DNA of 64,000 nucleotides from Pseudomonas rhizoryzae (GCF_005250615.1 NZ_SULM01000007.1:1-64000); one strand, 5' to 3'; counted from the first letter of the stretch, positions 9,105-18,713 are shown. Translations and numbers: made by a program. Notes: a model not told the origin generated them from the sequence alone.

Positions 9105-10652
9105 GTGAGCCAGCTCCTGATTTCCGCCCTGCAGAACCCGGCGCTCTACCCCCATCCGACGTCGGCGATCAGGGTCATCGAAACCCATATTTCCTGGGTC
9201 GTGCTGACCGGCGACGTCGCCTACAAGATCAAGAAGCCGGTGAATTTCGGCTTCCTGGATTTCACCGATCTGGAAGCGCGTGGACATTTCTGCCGGGAGG
9301 AGCTGCGGCTCAATCAACGCCTGACGCGCGATCTCTATCAGGACGTGGTAGCCATCACGGGTAGCGAGAGCGCACCGCAACTGGGGGGCGAGGGACCGGT
9401 AATCGAGTACGCCCTGCGCATGCGTGAATTCCCGCAGAGCCAGTTGCTCAGCGAACTCCAGAAGCGCGGCGACTTGAGCGCCGCTCACATCGATGCCCTG
9501 GCCGAACAGATCGCGCGCTTCCATCTGGCGGCGCCACGGGTCGCCACCGATCATCCGCTGTGTACGCCGGATGCCGCCATGGCGCCGGTACGGCAGAACT
9601 TCGAACAGATCCGCGCCATGCTGAGCGAGCCAGCCGACTTCAAACAGTTGGCGCAACTCGAAGCCTGGGCCGAGGCCAGCTATGCCCGCCTGCTGCCGTT
9701 GTTCGAGGCACGCTGCCGCGACGGCTACATCCGCGAGTGCCACGGTGACATCCATCTGGCCAACGCCACCCTGCTCGACGGCGAGGTGGTGCTGTTCGAT
9801 TGCATCGAATTCAACGAGCCCTTCCGCCTGACCGATACCCTGGGCGATGCCGGTTTCCTGGCCATGGATCTGGAGGATCGTGGCCTCAAGGCGCTGAGCC
9901 ATAGATTCGTCAACGCCTACTTCGAGGCCACCGGCGACTACGCTGGACTCGCGCTGCTGGACTTCTACAAGGCCTACCGCGCCATGGTGCGGGCCAAGAT
10001 CGCCCTCTTCCGCCTGGGCCAGGCCGAGGAGCCTGAGCTGCGTGCCGAGATCCTGGCGAGCTATCGCAGCTATACCGCCTTGGCCGAGGGCTATACCCAG
10101 GTCCCGCAGCCGTTCGTGGCGGTGATGCACGGGGTATCGGGCATCGGCAAGAGCACCGTGGCCTTGGAACTGGTCGAGGCGCTCGGCGCCATCCGCCTGA
10201 GGTCCGACGTCGAGCGCCAGCGACTCTATGCCGACAGCGACGAGGCGGTGCGCTACAGCGCTGCTGCGGGTGAGGCCACCTATGCCCGTCTGCATGAATT
10301 GGGTGCCCAGGTATTGGCGGCCGGCTATGCGCTGGCGCTCGATGCCACCTATCTCAAGCAGGCGCAGCGCCAGGCCGCCCTGGCCCTGGCCGAGGCCCAG
10401 GGCGCACCGCTGCTGATCATCGACTGCCAGGCGGATGACGAACTGATCGCCCAATGGCTGCAGGAGCGCCAGGCCCAGGGTACCGATCCGTCCGAGGCGA
10501 CGCTTGCGGTGGTGGCGGCGCAGCGTCAGGCGCAGGACCCCTTGGAACCTGCCGAGCAGAATCGCGCGCTGATCGTAGAGCTGGGACGTGCCGGACAGCT
10601 CGAGGCGCTGCCCGCTCGAATCGCCCACCGCCTGGGTCGCCCGGCGAAATGA
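9105..10652 (+). CDS. Bifunctional aminoglycoside phosphotransferase-like / P-loop kinase protein
   Basis: A 515-residue fusion of two nucleotide-binding domains. Residues about 1-320 resemble the aminoglycoside phosphotransferase (APH/choline kinase) fold, with a Brenner-type loop IRECHGDIHLANATLLDG and the metal motif LFDCIEFNE. Residues about 340-515 form an AAA-type P-loop kinase domain with Walker A GVSGIGKST. The substrate is unknown; this domain pair is widespread in proteobacteria, and resistance should not be inferred from the APH name. The start is GTG at 9105, with AAGGA nine bases upstream. It is divergent from mrcB and lies upstream of cbpA. Confidence 0.85.
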   Translation: MSQLLISALQNPALYPHPTSAIRVIETHISWVVLTGDVAYKIKKPVNFGFLDFTDLEARGHFCREELRLNQRLTRDLYQDVVAITGSESAPQLGGEGPVIEYALRMREFPQSQLLSELQKRGDLSAAHIDALAEQIARFHLAAPRVATDHPLCTPDAAMAPVRQNFEQIRAMLSEPADFKQLAQLEAWAEASYARLLPLFEARCRDGYIRECHGDIHLANATLLDGEVVLFDCIEFNEPFRLTDTLGDAGFLAMDLEDRGLKALSHRFVNAYFEATGDYAGLALLDFYKAYRAMVRAKIALFRLGQAEEPELRAEILASYRSYTALAEGYTQVPQPFVAVMHGVSGIGKSTVALELVEALGAIRLRSDVERQRLYADSDEAVRYSAAAGEATYARLHELGAQVLAAGYALALDATYLKQAQRQAALALAEAQGAPLLIIDCQADDELIAQWLQERQAQGTDPSEATLAVVAAQRQAQDPLEPAEQNRALIVELGRAGQLEALPARIAHRLGRPAK

Positions 10653-10783
10653 CTCCCGACCTCTCGGGGTCAAGAACAAGCGTTCCGTCACAGCTCATGG
10701 CGTTGTGGATTTACGGTTGCCGACGAGCGGCTTATCGTGCGACCCACGTCACAACCTCTGCGTAACAAGAAGGAATTGGCACC

Positions 10784-11596
10784 ATGTACCTCATCGGCGA
10801 CCAGCCTCCCTATGTCGATCAGTTGCGCCAGGCGTTGCAGGCCATTCCCGCGCAATTGCTCAGTGGCGTATCGCCGAGCCGGCCATCGTTGCAGCTAAGC
10901 GCTGCAGAATTCTCGCAAAATTGGATGCGCGATGATGAGGTCTATCTGATCCAGCAGGGCCCGCTGCGGGTGGTGCTGGACCAGCGGGCGCTGTTCGTGC
11001 TCGGCGACGGCGATCTGATCGGCCTGGGCCAGGCGCTCGACCTGCCCCCGCTCGCCTATGAAGGCGATGCCGACATCCTGGTGCAGCCCTATGGCCGGGA
11101 AGCCTTCCTCAATGCGGCGACCGCCACCCCCGCCCTGCGCGATGCCCTGCTGCGCTATCTGCTCGGCCAGCAGGCCCTGCTGGCCGATGCCCTGACCCGC
11201 CTCAAGCCGCCGGTGACCCAGCCGGCGACCGGCTTCCAACGCTACGCCGCCGGCGAAGAGATCATTCGCCAGGGCGACTCCGCCGAGCATGTGTTCGTCA
11301 TCACCGAGGGACATGCCGAAGCCTGGGTGGACGGCTGCAAGGTCGGCGAGGTCTGCCAGGACGAGATCGTCGGAGCGCTGGCGGTCTTCAGCCATACGCC
11401 CCGTACCGCCAGCGTGATCGCCAAGACCGCTTGCACGGTGCTGGTGATTCCGCAGGACCAGTTCGTGCAACTGATGGAGTCCACCCCGCGCATTGCCCAT
11501 AGCCTGATCGAGAACATGGCCCGCCATATCGATTCGCTGAACAAGGAAGTCACCCGCTTGCGCGGGGCCCCGGAGCGCTCCCCAGCCAGTAATTAA
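10784..11596 (+). CDS. cbpA: Cyclic nucleotide-binding protein, CbpA-like
   Basis: A 270-residue protein with a degenerate N-terminal half and a clear cyclic nucleotide-binding domain at about 150-250. The phosphate-binding cassette region reads EICQDEIVGALAVF-like (VGEVCQDEIVGALAVFSHTPRTASV), with the Arg-Thr-Ala motif of cAMP-binding proteins. There is no DNA-binding helix-turn-helix at the C-terminus, so it is not a CRP-type regulator. Position supports the name: in P. aeruginosa cbpA, a Vfr-regulated cAMP-binding protein, lies directly upstream of the prrF sRNA locus, as it does here. GAAGGA precedes the ATG. Confidence 0.83.
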   Translation: MYLIGDQPPYVDQLRQALQAIPAQLLSGVSPSRPSLQLSAAEFSQNWMRDDEVYLIQQGPLRVVLDQRALFVLGDGDLIGLGQALDLPPLAYEGDADILVQPYGREAFLNAATATPALRDALLRYLLGQQALLADALTRLKPPVTQPATGFQRYAAGEEIIRQGDSAEHVFVITEGHAEAWVDGCKVGEVCQDEIVGALAVFSHTPRTASVIAKTACTVLVIPQDQFVQLMESTPRIAHSLIENMARHIDSLNKEVTRLRGAPERSPASN

Positions 11597-11615
11597 GAAA
11601 TATTCTCGAATACGC

Positions 11616-11645
11616 TTGACGATGGAATGAGAATTGTTATTATTC
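11616..11645 (+). promoter_or_regulatory. prrF promoter with overlapping Fur box
   Basis: TTGACG (11616-11621), 16 bases, TATTAT (11638-11643). The spacer and -10 carry GAATGAGAATTGTTATTATT (about 11625-11644), a close fit to the Fur box (consensus GATAATGATAATCATTATC). A Fur-Fe2+ dimer here would block RNA polymerase, giving expression only under iron limitation. Confidence 0.85.
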
Positions 11646-11647
11646 AA

Positions 11648-11760
11648 CTCAGCCGGTCGCGAGACTGGTCGATAACTGAAGGTCCAGCAGTTGGTCTTTC
11701 GGGTTATCTCCTCATCAGGCTAATCACGGTTTTGGACCCGGCTCTGCCGGGTCTTTTTTT
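11648..11760 (+). ncRNA. prrF: PrrF iron-responsive small RNA
   Basis: About 113 bases between cbpA and deoA, with its own Fur-box promoter and terminator. A first hairpin is CCGGTC-GCGA-GACTGG (about 11653-11668). The core TCCTCATCAGGCTAATCAC (about 11709-11727) is the strongly conserved PrrF segment that pairs with sodB and other iron-protein mRNAs. It ends in the stem GACCCGGC/GCCGGGTC (11735-11742 with 11746-11753) and seven Ts. PrrF represses non-essential iron-containing proteins with Hfq (known for the family). Only one copy is seen, whereas P. aeruginosa has a tandem pair at this locus. The 5' end is estimated from the promoter. Confidence 0.88.
11735..11760 (+). terminator. Terminator of PrrF
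   Basis: An 8-bp perfect GC-rich stem (11735-11742 with 11746-11753), a 3-base loop and a run of seven Ts. It lies 16 bases before the convergent deoA stop codon. Confidence 0.9.
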
Positions 11761-11775
11761 GTCCGGAATTCGGGC

Positions 11776-13086
11776 CTAACGCCACGCGACCACCGGCTCC
11801 GCACTAGCGTGGGCAATGCCATCACCGATCTCATAGGCCGCCCGTAGCGCTACCGCGGCCCACTCCGCCGCGGCGGCATCACGGGCATGGATCAGGCCCA
11901 GCGGCCGCAACTCGTCCACCCGCTCGCCCGGCAGCGCCAACCCGGCCAGCCCCACCGCAGGGTCTATGACGTCTTCCGGTCGTTGCCGACCGCCGCCCAG
12001 CCTGACCACCAGCAGGCCGAGCGCCCGGGTGTCGACACGCTGTACCCAGCCAGGCCTCAGCGGAGCGATGGCACGGACGACTGGCGCCCGCGGCAGATGC
12101 TGCCAGGGCTGGGCAGTCAGCTCGGCGGGACCGCCCAGCGCCTGGTTCATGGCGGCGAAGCGCTGCAGCGCCGCGCCACTGTGCCAGGCGTCCAGCACCA
12201 GGCCCCTGGCCGTGGCGGCATCGCAGGCCAAGCCGGCCAGTTGCAGCGCCTCTTCAGCCAGGGCCTGGACCACCTGCCAGAGGCGCTCGCTACGCACCTC
12301 GCCCGCCAGCAGGGCGATGGCCTCTTCCACCTCCAAGGCATTGCCGGCCGAACGCGCCAGGGGCTGGTCCATGTCGGTGACCAGGGCTCGCGTGCGCACG
12401 CCCGCGGCCTCGGCGACCTCGACGATGCTGTCGGCCAGGCGGAGGGCGTCCCCCTCCTCCGCCATGAAGGCACCACCGCCGGTCTTGACGTCCATGACCA
12501 GCACAGCGAGGCCAGCGGCGAGTTTCTTCGCCAGGATGGAGGCGGTGATCAGGTCCAGGGATTCCACCGTGGCGGTGACGTCACGGATGGCGTAGAGCCG
12601 GCGATCGGCCGGGGCGAGATCGGCGTCGGGACCGACGATGGCACACCCCACCTCGGCCACCACCTGGCGAAAGCGCGCCAGTCCGGGACGGATGCGATAG
12701 CCGGGAATGCTTTCCAGCTTGTCCAGGGTGCCGCCCGTGTGACCCAGGCCGCGACCGGAGATCATGGGTACATGGCAACCGCAGGCAGCGAGCAACGGCG
12801 CCAGCACCAGGCTGGTGAGGTCACCCACGCCACCGGTGGAGTGTTTGTCCACCACCGGCCCGGGCAGGTCCCAGTGCAGCACCTGGCCGCTGTCACGCAT
12901 GGCCAGGGTCAGGGCGGTGCGTTCGGCGGGCGTCATGCCACGCAGCAGGGTGGCCATGGCGAAGGCGGCGATCTGGCCTTCACTGATGCTGTCGTCGGCG
13001 ATGCCTTGGACGAAGCGCTGGAGATCCGCCGCCGACAGCTCCAGGCCATCGCGCTTCTGGCGGATCACTTCCTGGGCGAGCCACAT
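11776..13086 (-). CDS. deoA: Thymidine phosphorylase
   Basis: Phosphorolysis of thymidine or deoxyuridine to the base plus 2-deoxyribose 1-phosphate. The 436 residues match the family's usual length. The phosphate/nucleoside site motif SGRGLGHTGGTLDKLE lies at about 110-125, and KHSTGGVGD near residue 84 is the family's glycine-rich phosphate loop. It is the last gene of nupC-tsx-cdd-deoA. Its Shine-Dalgarno AAGGAG overlaps the cdd stop codon, so coupling is likely. Confidence 0.94.
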   Translation of the reverse strand: MWLAQEVIRQKRDGLELSAADLQRFVQGIADDSISEGQIAAFAMATLLRGMTPAERTALTLAMRDSGQVLHWDLPGPVVDKHSTGGVGDLTSLVLAPLLAACGCHVPMISGRGLGHTGGTLDKLESIPGYRIRPGLARFRQVVAEVGCAIVGPDADLAPADRRLYAIRDVTATVESLDLITASILAKKLAAGLAVLVMDVKTGGGAFMAEEGDALRLADSIVEVAEAAGVRTRALVTDMDQPLARSAGNALEVEEAIALLAGEVRSERLWQVVQALAEEALQLAGLACDAATARGLVLDAWHSGAALQRFAAMNQALGGPAELTAQPWQHLPRAPVVRAIAPLRPGWVQRVDTRALGLLVVRLGGGRQRPEDVIDPAVGLAGLALPGERVDELRPLGLIHARDAAAAEWAAVALRAAYEIGDGIAHASAEPVVAWR

Positions 13087-13097
13087 GGGCGGACTCC

Positions 13098-13511
13098 TTA
13101 GAAGTCGTCGAAGGCGCCGGGCAGCAGTTCGGCGAGGGTCCAGGTGCGGGTCAGCCCCGGCTCGCTGCCGCTGCAGACGATGGTCGCGTCGGGCGCCATC
13201 AGCTCCAGCAGCACCTGGCGACAGGCGCCGCAGGGGCTGATCAGGGGCACGCCCGGCGCATGGATGGCCATGGCGGTGAAGCTGCGTGGTGGCAGGCCCT
13301 GGCTGATGGCAGCGAACAGGGCGCTGCGCTCGGCGCAGTTGGTCAGGCCGTAGGAGATGTTTTCCACGTTGCAGCCGTGGACGACCGCGCCCTCGGCGGT
13401 CAGCAGGGCAGCGCCCACGGGAAACTCGGAGTGCGGGCAGTAGGCGCGCTGGGCGGCGGCGACCGCTTCCGGAAGGAGCGCAGCGAGATGCGCGGGCAAA
13501 TGGGTACTCAT
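13098..13511 (-). CDS. cdd: Cytidine deaminase
   Basis: Zn2+-dependent hydrolytic deamination of cytidine/deoxycytidine to uridine/deoxyuridine. The 137-residue form is the short homotetrameric type. Zinc ligands and catalytic Glu are all visible: C59-A-E61 in NCAERSALFAA, and C94/C97 in SPCGACRQVL. The ATG at 13511 is chosen over an upstream ATG at 13550 because the latter would overlap tsx, and GGAG lies before 13511. It converts imported cytidine to uridine within the salvage operon. Confidence 0.94.
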   Translation of the reverse strand: MSTHLPAHLAALLPEAVAAAQRAYCPHSEFPVGAALLTAEGAVVHGCNVENISYGLTNCAERSALFAAISQGLPPRSFTAMAIHAPGVPLISPCGACRQVLLELMAPDATIVCSGSEPGLTRTWTLAELLPGAFDDF

Positions 13512-13524
13512 GACAATCTCCAGA

Positions 13525-14448
13525 TCAGAATTGATAGCCCACCCCCGCATAGTAGCCCCAGCCGTTGGAGCGCCCCTCGAAGGAGCCCTCGCCGAAGTTC
13601 AGCTCGGTGCCGTCGCGCCAGTTGCCGCCATTGTGGAAGTGGCGCGCGGCGAACATGAAGCGCAGGTGGGTGAAGGCATACAGCAGCACGTTGGTGGACA
13701 CGGTGGCGTTGGCCGTGCGACCCGGTTCGTCGCCCAGCTTGGAGCCGAAATCGAAGTTGGTGAAGCCAACGTAGGTCAGAGAGGCGCCATTGTCGAACTT
13801 GCCCAGCGGCCAGATGTACTTGAGCTGCGCCCGATAGCCATCCCAGGAGTCCTCGTTGGCGGCGCCATAGTTGTCCCACTGGCGGCGGCCGTAGAGGTTG
13901 GCCGAAAGCAATACCGGGGTATGGGTCTCGATATCGGTCCCGAAGCCGGCATAGAGGGTGTTCTGCCGGCTGGCCCGGCTGCTGCCATGGTCGTAGATCC
14001 AGTCGAAGGCCAGGTACCACTCCTTGAACGGCCCGAAGGCCAGCGAGCGGCCCGTTAGCTGATCGAGGGAAATCCGTGGCTCGTGCTCCATGAACAGCGG
14101 CGAGCCGCGATCCCAGACGCCGGAGTCATGGCTGTTGCCGATGCCCAGCACCTTGGGCACATCGACGTAGCCATAGAGTTCGAAGGGACCCTTGCGGCCG
14201 AAGTACTCGTATTCCAGATAGACGTCGTCCACCGGCTGCGGGCCGAAGCTGATGTCCTTGCTACCGATCAGCGTCAGGTCCTGGTTGTACCAGGACGATA
14301 GGTAAGGCGAGCGATTGGTCGTCGGCTGGGCGGCGGTACTGGCGGTTTCCCCCTGGGCGCTGTCTTCCGGCGGCGTGTCGGCAAAGCAGAGGTGGGCGGC
14401 GAGCAGGGCCAGGCAACCTGGGAGGCAACGGTAGAAAAACGAAGGCAT
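13525..14448 (-). CDS. tsx: Tsx-like nucleoside-specific outer membrane channel
   Basis: A 307-residue beta-barrel protein with a Sec signal peptide (about 1-23, ending LCFA-DTPPED). It has the family segment FGPQPVDDVYLEYEYFGRK and alternating aromatic/hydrophobic strands, and it ends with a terminal Phe (YYAGVGYQF), the usual outer-membrane assembly signal. Tsx/OmpK proteins let nucleosides diffuse across the outer membrane. Its place between nupC and cdd fits uptake of the same substrates. The gap to cdd is 13 bases. Confidence 0.88.
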   Translation of the reverse strand: MPSFFYRCLPGCLALLAAHLCFADTPPEDSAQGETASTAAQPTTNRSPYLSSWYNQDLTLIGSKDISFGPQPVDDVYLEYEYFGRKGPFELYGYVDVPKVLGIGNSHDSGVWDRGSPLFMEHEPRISLDQLTGRSLAFGPFKEWYLAFDWIYDHGSSRASRQNTLYAGFGTDIETHTPVLLSANLYGRRQWDNYGAANEDSWDGYRAQLKYIWPLGKFDNGASLTYVGFTNFDFGSKLGDEPGRTANATVSTNVLLYAFTHLRFMFAARHFHNGGNWRDGTELNFGEGSFEGRSNGWGYYAGVGYQF

Positions 14449-14661
14449 GACAACTCCTGTTGATAGGGACGGCAGTGGGGCGGGAGCGGGTCAGCAGAGG
14501 TTGTGCCAACTGAAGCCCTGGGCGGGAATGGAGCGGTGCGCCGGTCGCAGAGCCCGCCATCGCGGTCTTTGCGGTATCCCTTTGGCGCACGCTGTGGATG
14601 ATTTGCACCGAATCGGACCATTCACACCCGAGCAGACCGAATGGTTCGAAGATGCTCCCGA

Positions 14662-15924
14662 CTACAGACTGATGAAGAAGCCCGCCAGGGCCGCGCTCAT
14701 CAGATTGGCCAGGGTGCCGCCCAGCATGGCGCGCAGCCCCAGCTGGGCCAGCTCGTGACGGCGCTGGGGCGCGATACCGCCCAGGCCGCCGAGTTGAATG
14801 GCGATGGATGACAGGTTGGCGAAGCCACAGAGGGCGAAGGTGACGATGACCTGGGTATGCGCCGAGAGTGGCTGGACACCGGCGGCCGCCGCCTTGACGG
14901 GGTTTAGGTAGGCTGACAGATCGGCATAGGCGACGAATTCGTTGAGCACCAGCTTCTGGCCGATGAAGCCACCGGCCTGCACCGCCTCGCTCCAGGGCAC
15001 GCCGATGAGGAAGGCGACCGGTGCCAGCAGGTAGCCCAGCACCAGTTGCATGCTCAGTTGCGGCATGCCGAACCAGGCGCCGCACCAGCCAAGGATGCCA
15101 TTGAGCAAGGCGATCAGGGCGATGAAGGCCAGCAGCATGGCGCCGACCGCCAGGGCGATACGCAAGCCGACCTGGGCACCTTCGGCTGCGGCGTCTATGA
15201 CGTTGGCCGGGCGTTCCTCGCCCTCTCCCAGGGTCTTCATGGCCTGGTCGCGCGGCTGCTCGGTTTCCGGCTCCATCAGCTTGGCCATCAGCAGGCCACC
15301 CGGGGCGGCCATGAAGCTGGCGGCGATCAGGTATTTCAGCTCCACGCCCATGCCGGCGTAGCCCAGCAGCACCGAACCGGCCACCGCCGCGAAACCGCCG
15401 ACCATGATGGCGAACAGCTCCGAGCGGGTGAGATCGGCGATGAAGGGGCGCACCACCAGCGGCATTTCCGACTGGCCAAGGAACAGGGTAGCGGTCACCG
15501 TGGTGGACTCCACGCGGCTTGTGCCGAGCAAGGCGTGCAGCGCGCCGCCGACCAGGCGGATGATCCAGCCCATGATGCCCAGGTAATAGAGCACCGCGAT
15601 CAGGCTGCCGAAGAAGACGATCAGGGGCAGCACCCGCACGGCGAAGACGAAGCCGCCGTTACCGAAGTACTCGAACATCTTCGGCCCGGCGAGGCCGCCG
15701 AAGAGGAATTCGATGCCCTTGTCGGCATAGAGCTGCAGCGAAGAGACGGCGCCGGAGACGCTGCCGAGCACCTGCTGGCCCCAAGGGATGTAGAGCACCA
15801 GCAGACCCAGGCCGGCCTGCAACAGGAAGGCCGCGAGCACGGTACGCACCCGAATGGCGCGCCGCTGACGCGAGAAGAGGATGGCGATCGCCACCAGAGA
15901 CAGCATGCCCAGCACAGAGATCAT
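14662..15924 (-). CDS. nupC: Concentrative nucleoside transporter (CNT family)
   Basis: A 420-residue inner-membrane transporter that imports nucleosides with H+ or Na+. It has about 8-10 membrane segments and the CNT signatures [21 protein letters not shown]-like ([15 protein letters not shown]) and [14 protein letters not shown]. The ATG at 15924 is preferred to one at 15984 because GAGGA lies 8 bases upstream and the protein then begins with its first hydrophobic segment. It is the first gene of the nucleoside operon. The 213-base gap to tsx holds no ORF, but it could contain a second promoter. Confidence 0.92.
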   Translation of the reverse strand: MISVLGMLSLVAIAILFSRQRRAIRVRTVLAAFLLQAGLGLLVLYIPWGQQVLGSVSGAVSSLQLYADKGIEFLFGGLAGPKMFEYFGNGGFVFAVRVLPLIVFFGSLIAVLYYLGIMGWIIRLVGGALHALLGTSRVESTTVTATLFLGQSEMPLVVRPFIADLTRSELFAIMVGGFAAVAGSVLLGYAGMGVELKYLIAASFMAAPGGLLMAKLMEPETEQPRDQAMKTLGEGEERPANVIDAAAEGAQVGLRIALAVGAMLLAFIALIALLNGILGWCGAWFGMPQLSMQLVLGYLLAPVAFLIGVPWSEAVQAGGFIGQKLVLNEFVAYADLSAYLNPVKAAAAGVQPLSAHTQVIVTFALCGFANLSSIAIQLGGLGGIAPQRRHELAQLGLRAMLGGTLANLMSAALAGFFISL

Positions 15925-16031
15925 CGACGGATTCCTCACAGGATCGCCTGATAGCGGCGACCAATGGGCGACAAGCGCAAGCAAAGCGCCTGCCAGATCC
16001 TGTCCGAACGATCAGCTTCAGGGATGACCCG

Positions 16032-16739
16032 TCAGTCAGCCAGGCGCAGCGGCCGGTCCAACTGCAATCCCGCAGGCGAGAGCCTGGCGCCGTAGGCCAG
16101 CACCTGCACCCCGTGCCGGCGTGCCTCGCCCAGGGCCAGGGCATAGGCGGCATCGATCTCCGTAGCGGGGCGCACCGCCTCGATTCCGTCGAGCAGCACG
16201 CAATAGAGCAGCACCGCCCGCTCACCCGCCGCGGCCAGGGCTGCCAGCTCACGCAGATGACGGGCGCCGCGGGTGGTGACCGCATCGGGGAAGGCGGCGA
16301 CCGTGGTGCCGGCGAACCCAAGGGTGACGCTCTTCACCTCCAGGTACAGCGGCCCCTCTGGATACTCCAGACGGAAATCGGCACGGCTGTTTTCCAGGCC
16401 GTAGGCCACCTCCCGACGCAGGGCGGTGAAGCCCGCTAGTTCCTGGATGCCGCCAGCCAGCAGGGTTTCCTCCACCAGTCGATTGGCCCGGGCGGTATTG
16501 ATGCAGGCCAGGCGTCCGTGATCCGTCTCCACCAACTCCCAGGTGCCGGGCAGCTTGCGCTTGGGCCCGCTGGCCCGGCTGAACCACACCCGCGCCCCGG
16601 CTGGCTGGCAGTTGAGCATGGACCCGGTGTTGGGGCAGTGCAGGGTCAGCACCTCGCCACTGGCGGTCTCGATGTCGGCGAGAAAGCGTTTATAGCGGCG
16701 CAGCAGCCGACCTTCTTCCAGCGGTGGATCAAATTTCAC
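16032..16739 (-). CDS. sfsA: DNA/RNA nuclease SfsA (sugar fermentation stimulation protein)
   Basis: A 235-residue SfsA family protein. An N-terminal OB-like part contains [28 protein letters not shown]. The C-terminal part has a PD-(D/E)xK-like core with RADFRLE and [10 protein letters not shown], the probable nuclease site. In E. coli it was first described as a regulator of maltose genes; its true role is unsettled. It overlaps the upstream aminotransferase by 4 bases, so the two genes are co-transcribed, as in other pseudomonads. Confidence 0.92.
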   Translation of the reverse strand: MKFDPPLEEGRLLRRYKRFLADIETASGEVLTLHCPNTGSMLNCQPAGARVWFSRASGPKRKLPGTWELVETDHGRLACINTARANRLVEETLLAGGIQELAGFTALRREVAYGLENSRADFRLEYPEGPLYLEVKSVTLGFAGTTVAAFPDAVTTRGARHLRELAALAAAGERAVLLYCVLLDGIEAVRPATEIDAAYALALGEARRHGVQVLAYGARLSPAGLQLDRPLRLAD

Positions 16740-17911
16740 TGGGCACTCCAGCGCTGCAGGCCCTGGGCGATGCGGGCGACGGCCTCTTCCAGGCGCGGCA
16801 GCGACTGGGTATAGGCGAAGCGCACATGGGTGTCGGCACGGTGGCGACCGAAATCCAGCCCCGGGGTGATGGCCACGTGCTCGGTCTCCAGCAGGAACTG
16901 GCAGAAGGCGTAGGCGTCGCCACCAAAGGCCGAGATGTCGGCATACAGATAGAAGGCCCCCTGGGGCTCGACGGCGATCCCGAAGCCCAGCCCGCGCAGC
17001 GCTGGCAGCAGATAATCGCGGCGCCGGGCGAATTCGGCGCGACGCGCTTCGAAGATGGCCATGGCTTCCGGCGTGAAACAGGCCAGCGCAGCCTGCTGGG
17101 CCACGGTGGAGGCGCTGATGTAGAGATTCTGCGCCAGCTTTTCCAGCTCCGGCACGGCGGCGCGCGGCGCCACCAGCCAGCCGAGTCGCCAGCCGGTCAT
17201 GCCGAAGTACTTGGAGAAGCTGTTGAGCACGAAAGCCGAGTCGTCCACCTCGAGCACGCTGGGGGCATTCAGGCCGTAGGTCAGGCCGTGGTAGATCTCA
17301 TCCACCACCAGATGGCCGCCACGCGCCTGGAGGCTGGCCGACAGGGCCGCGAGTTCGTCGCGATCGAGCAGGGTCCCGGTCGGATTGGCCGGTGAGGCTA
17401 CCAGGGCCCCCACGCTGGCCGGCTGCCAATGCCGCTCGATCAGATCCGGGGTGAGTTGGTAGCGGGTATCGGCACCGACCGGAATCAACTGGGCCGCCCC
17501 TTCCACCAGCCGCAGGAAATGACGATTACAGGGGTAGCCGGGATCGGCCAGCAACCAGTGGCGGCCGGGATCGACCAGCAGGGCACTGGCCAGCAACAGG
17601 GCGCCGGAGCCACCGGGGGTGATCAAGACGCGCTCCGGGTCCAGGTCGACACCATAGCGTTCGCCATAAAAGGACGCGATGGCGCGGCGCAGTTCCGGCA
17701 GGCCACGGGCGGCGGTGTAGCGGGTCTGGCCCGCGGCCAGCGCGGCCTGGCCAGCGGCGACCACGGGGGCGGCGGTGGTGAAGTCGGGCTCGCCGATTTC
17801 CAGGTGGATGACGTCGTGCCCGGCGGCCTGTAGCTGGTTGGCGCGCTCCAGCAGGGCCATCACATGGAAGGGCTCGATGGCTTGGCTGCGTGCGCTGTAG
17901 GAATTGGACAT
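16736..17911 (-). CDS. Pyridoxal phosphate-dependent aminotransferase (class I/II)
   Basis: A 391-residue fold type I aminotransferase, close to the AspC/AlaA-like group of pseudomonads. The PLP lysine is in [17 protein letters not shown]. The substrate-orienting region LEIGEPDF and the Asn/Asp-Tyr pair ([17 protein letters not shown]) are present. The ATG at 17911 is preferred over the in-frame ATG at 17971, which would add 20 residues with no similarity to family N-termini. Substrate is not assignable from sequence alone. It is divergent from dksA. Confidence 0.88.
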   Translation of the reverse strand: MSNSYSARSQAIEPFHVMALLERANQLQAAGHDVIHLEIGEPDFTTAAPVVAAGQAALAAGQTRYTAARGLPELRRAIASFYGERYGVDLDPERVLITPGGSGALLLASALLVDPGRHWLLADPGYPCNRHFLRLVEGAAQLIPVGADTRYQLTPDLIERHWQPASVGALVASPANPTGTLLDRDELAALSASLQARGGHLVVDEIYHGLTYGLNAPSVLEVDDSAFVLNSFSKYFGMTGWRLGWLVAPRAAVPELEKLAQNLYISASTVAQQAALACFTPEAMAIFEARRAEFARRRDYLLPALRGLGFGIAVEPQGAFYLYADISAFGGDAYAFCQFLLETEHVAITPGLDFGRHRADTHVRFAYTQSLPRLEEAVARIAQGLQRWSAQ

Positions 17912-18201
17912 GGACGGGGTCCGAACTTGTGGCGAAGGCGGGATTCTAACCAAGGCTTCGCAGGCCGGCACCCGCCGTGTCCGACGGAGCGGGGGCCCGG
18001 TAGTAGCGCCCCCAGGAAGCTTCTGGTAAGTTCGCCGGCTTGCATCCGCAGGGCGACTGGCCAGTCGAGAACATATTCAGCCTGGCGTCGGCATTGCGCG
18101 GGACGCCATCGGCAGCCACAGACCCCGGGCGTTCCATCATGGAGAGGCCTGGAAACGCATCCAGCCTGTGGACAGGATCAGCGAAAGTGAGAGGGTCAAT
18201 C

Positions 18202-18645
18202 ATGCCCAGCGAAGCAAATCAGCAGAACAATCATCTGGCCCGTGGCTACGAACCCTATGAGCCCACCAAGGGCGAGGAATACATGAGTGAGCGCATGCGC
18301 GCCCACTTCACCGCCATCCTCAACAAGTGGAAGCAGGAACTGCGCGAAGAAGTCGATCGCACCGTGCACCACATGAAGGAAGAGGCAGCCAACTTCGCCG
18401 ATCCGGCCGATCGCGCCACCCAGGAAGAGGAATTCAGCCTGGAACTGCGTGCCCGCGACCGCGAGCGCAAGCTGATCAAGAAGATCGACGAAACCCTGCA
18501 GCTGATCGAAGACAACGAATACGGCTGGTGCGACTCCTGCGGCGTGGAAATCGGTATCCGTCGCCTGGAAGCCCGCCCGACCGCCAGTCTGTGCATCGAT
18601 TGCAAGACGCTGGCCGAGATCCGCGAAAAGCAGACCGGGACCTGA
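18202..18645 (+). CDS. dksA: RNA polymerase-binding transcription factor DksA
   Basis: Secondary-channel factor that works with ppGpp to reset transcription, especially at rRNA and amino-acid promoters. The 147-residue protein has the coiled-coil (about 33-107) with both tip aspartates (D67, D70 in FADPADRATQEEE). The zinc finger is complete: C110, C113, C131, C134. An open frame begins at 18040, but the ATG at 18202 has GAGGG upstream and gives the normal DksA N-terminus. It is followed by gluQ, the conserved pair. Confidence 0.96.
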   Translation: MPSEANQQNNHLARGYEPYEPTKGEEYMSERMRAHFTAILNKWKQELREEVDRTVHHMKEEAANFADPADRATQEEEFSLELRARDRERKLIKKIDETLQLIEDNEYGWCDSCGVEIGIRRLEARPTASLCIDCKTLAEIREKQTGT

Positions 18646-18665
18646 GTCCTACTGCCTCTTCGACG

Positions 18666-18688
18666 AGGGCGCTACGGCGCCCTTTGTT
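18666..18688 (+). terminator. Hairpin between dksA and gluQ
   Basis: A perfect 7-bp stem AGGGCGC/GCGCCCT (18666-18672 with 18677-18683) with a TACG loop, followed by TTGTT. The T tract is short, so readthrough into gluQ is likely. Confidence 0.55.
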
Positions 18689-18713
18689 CTATCCGGCATT
18701 CACAGGATGAGCT

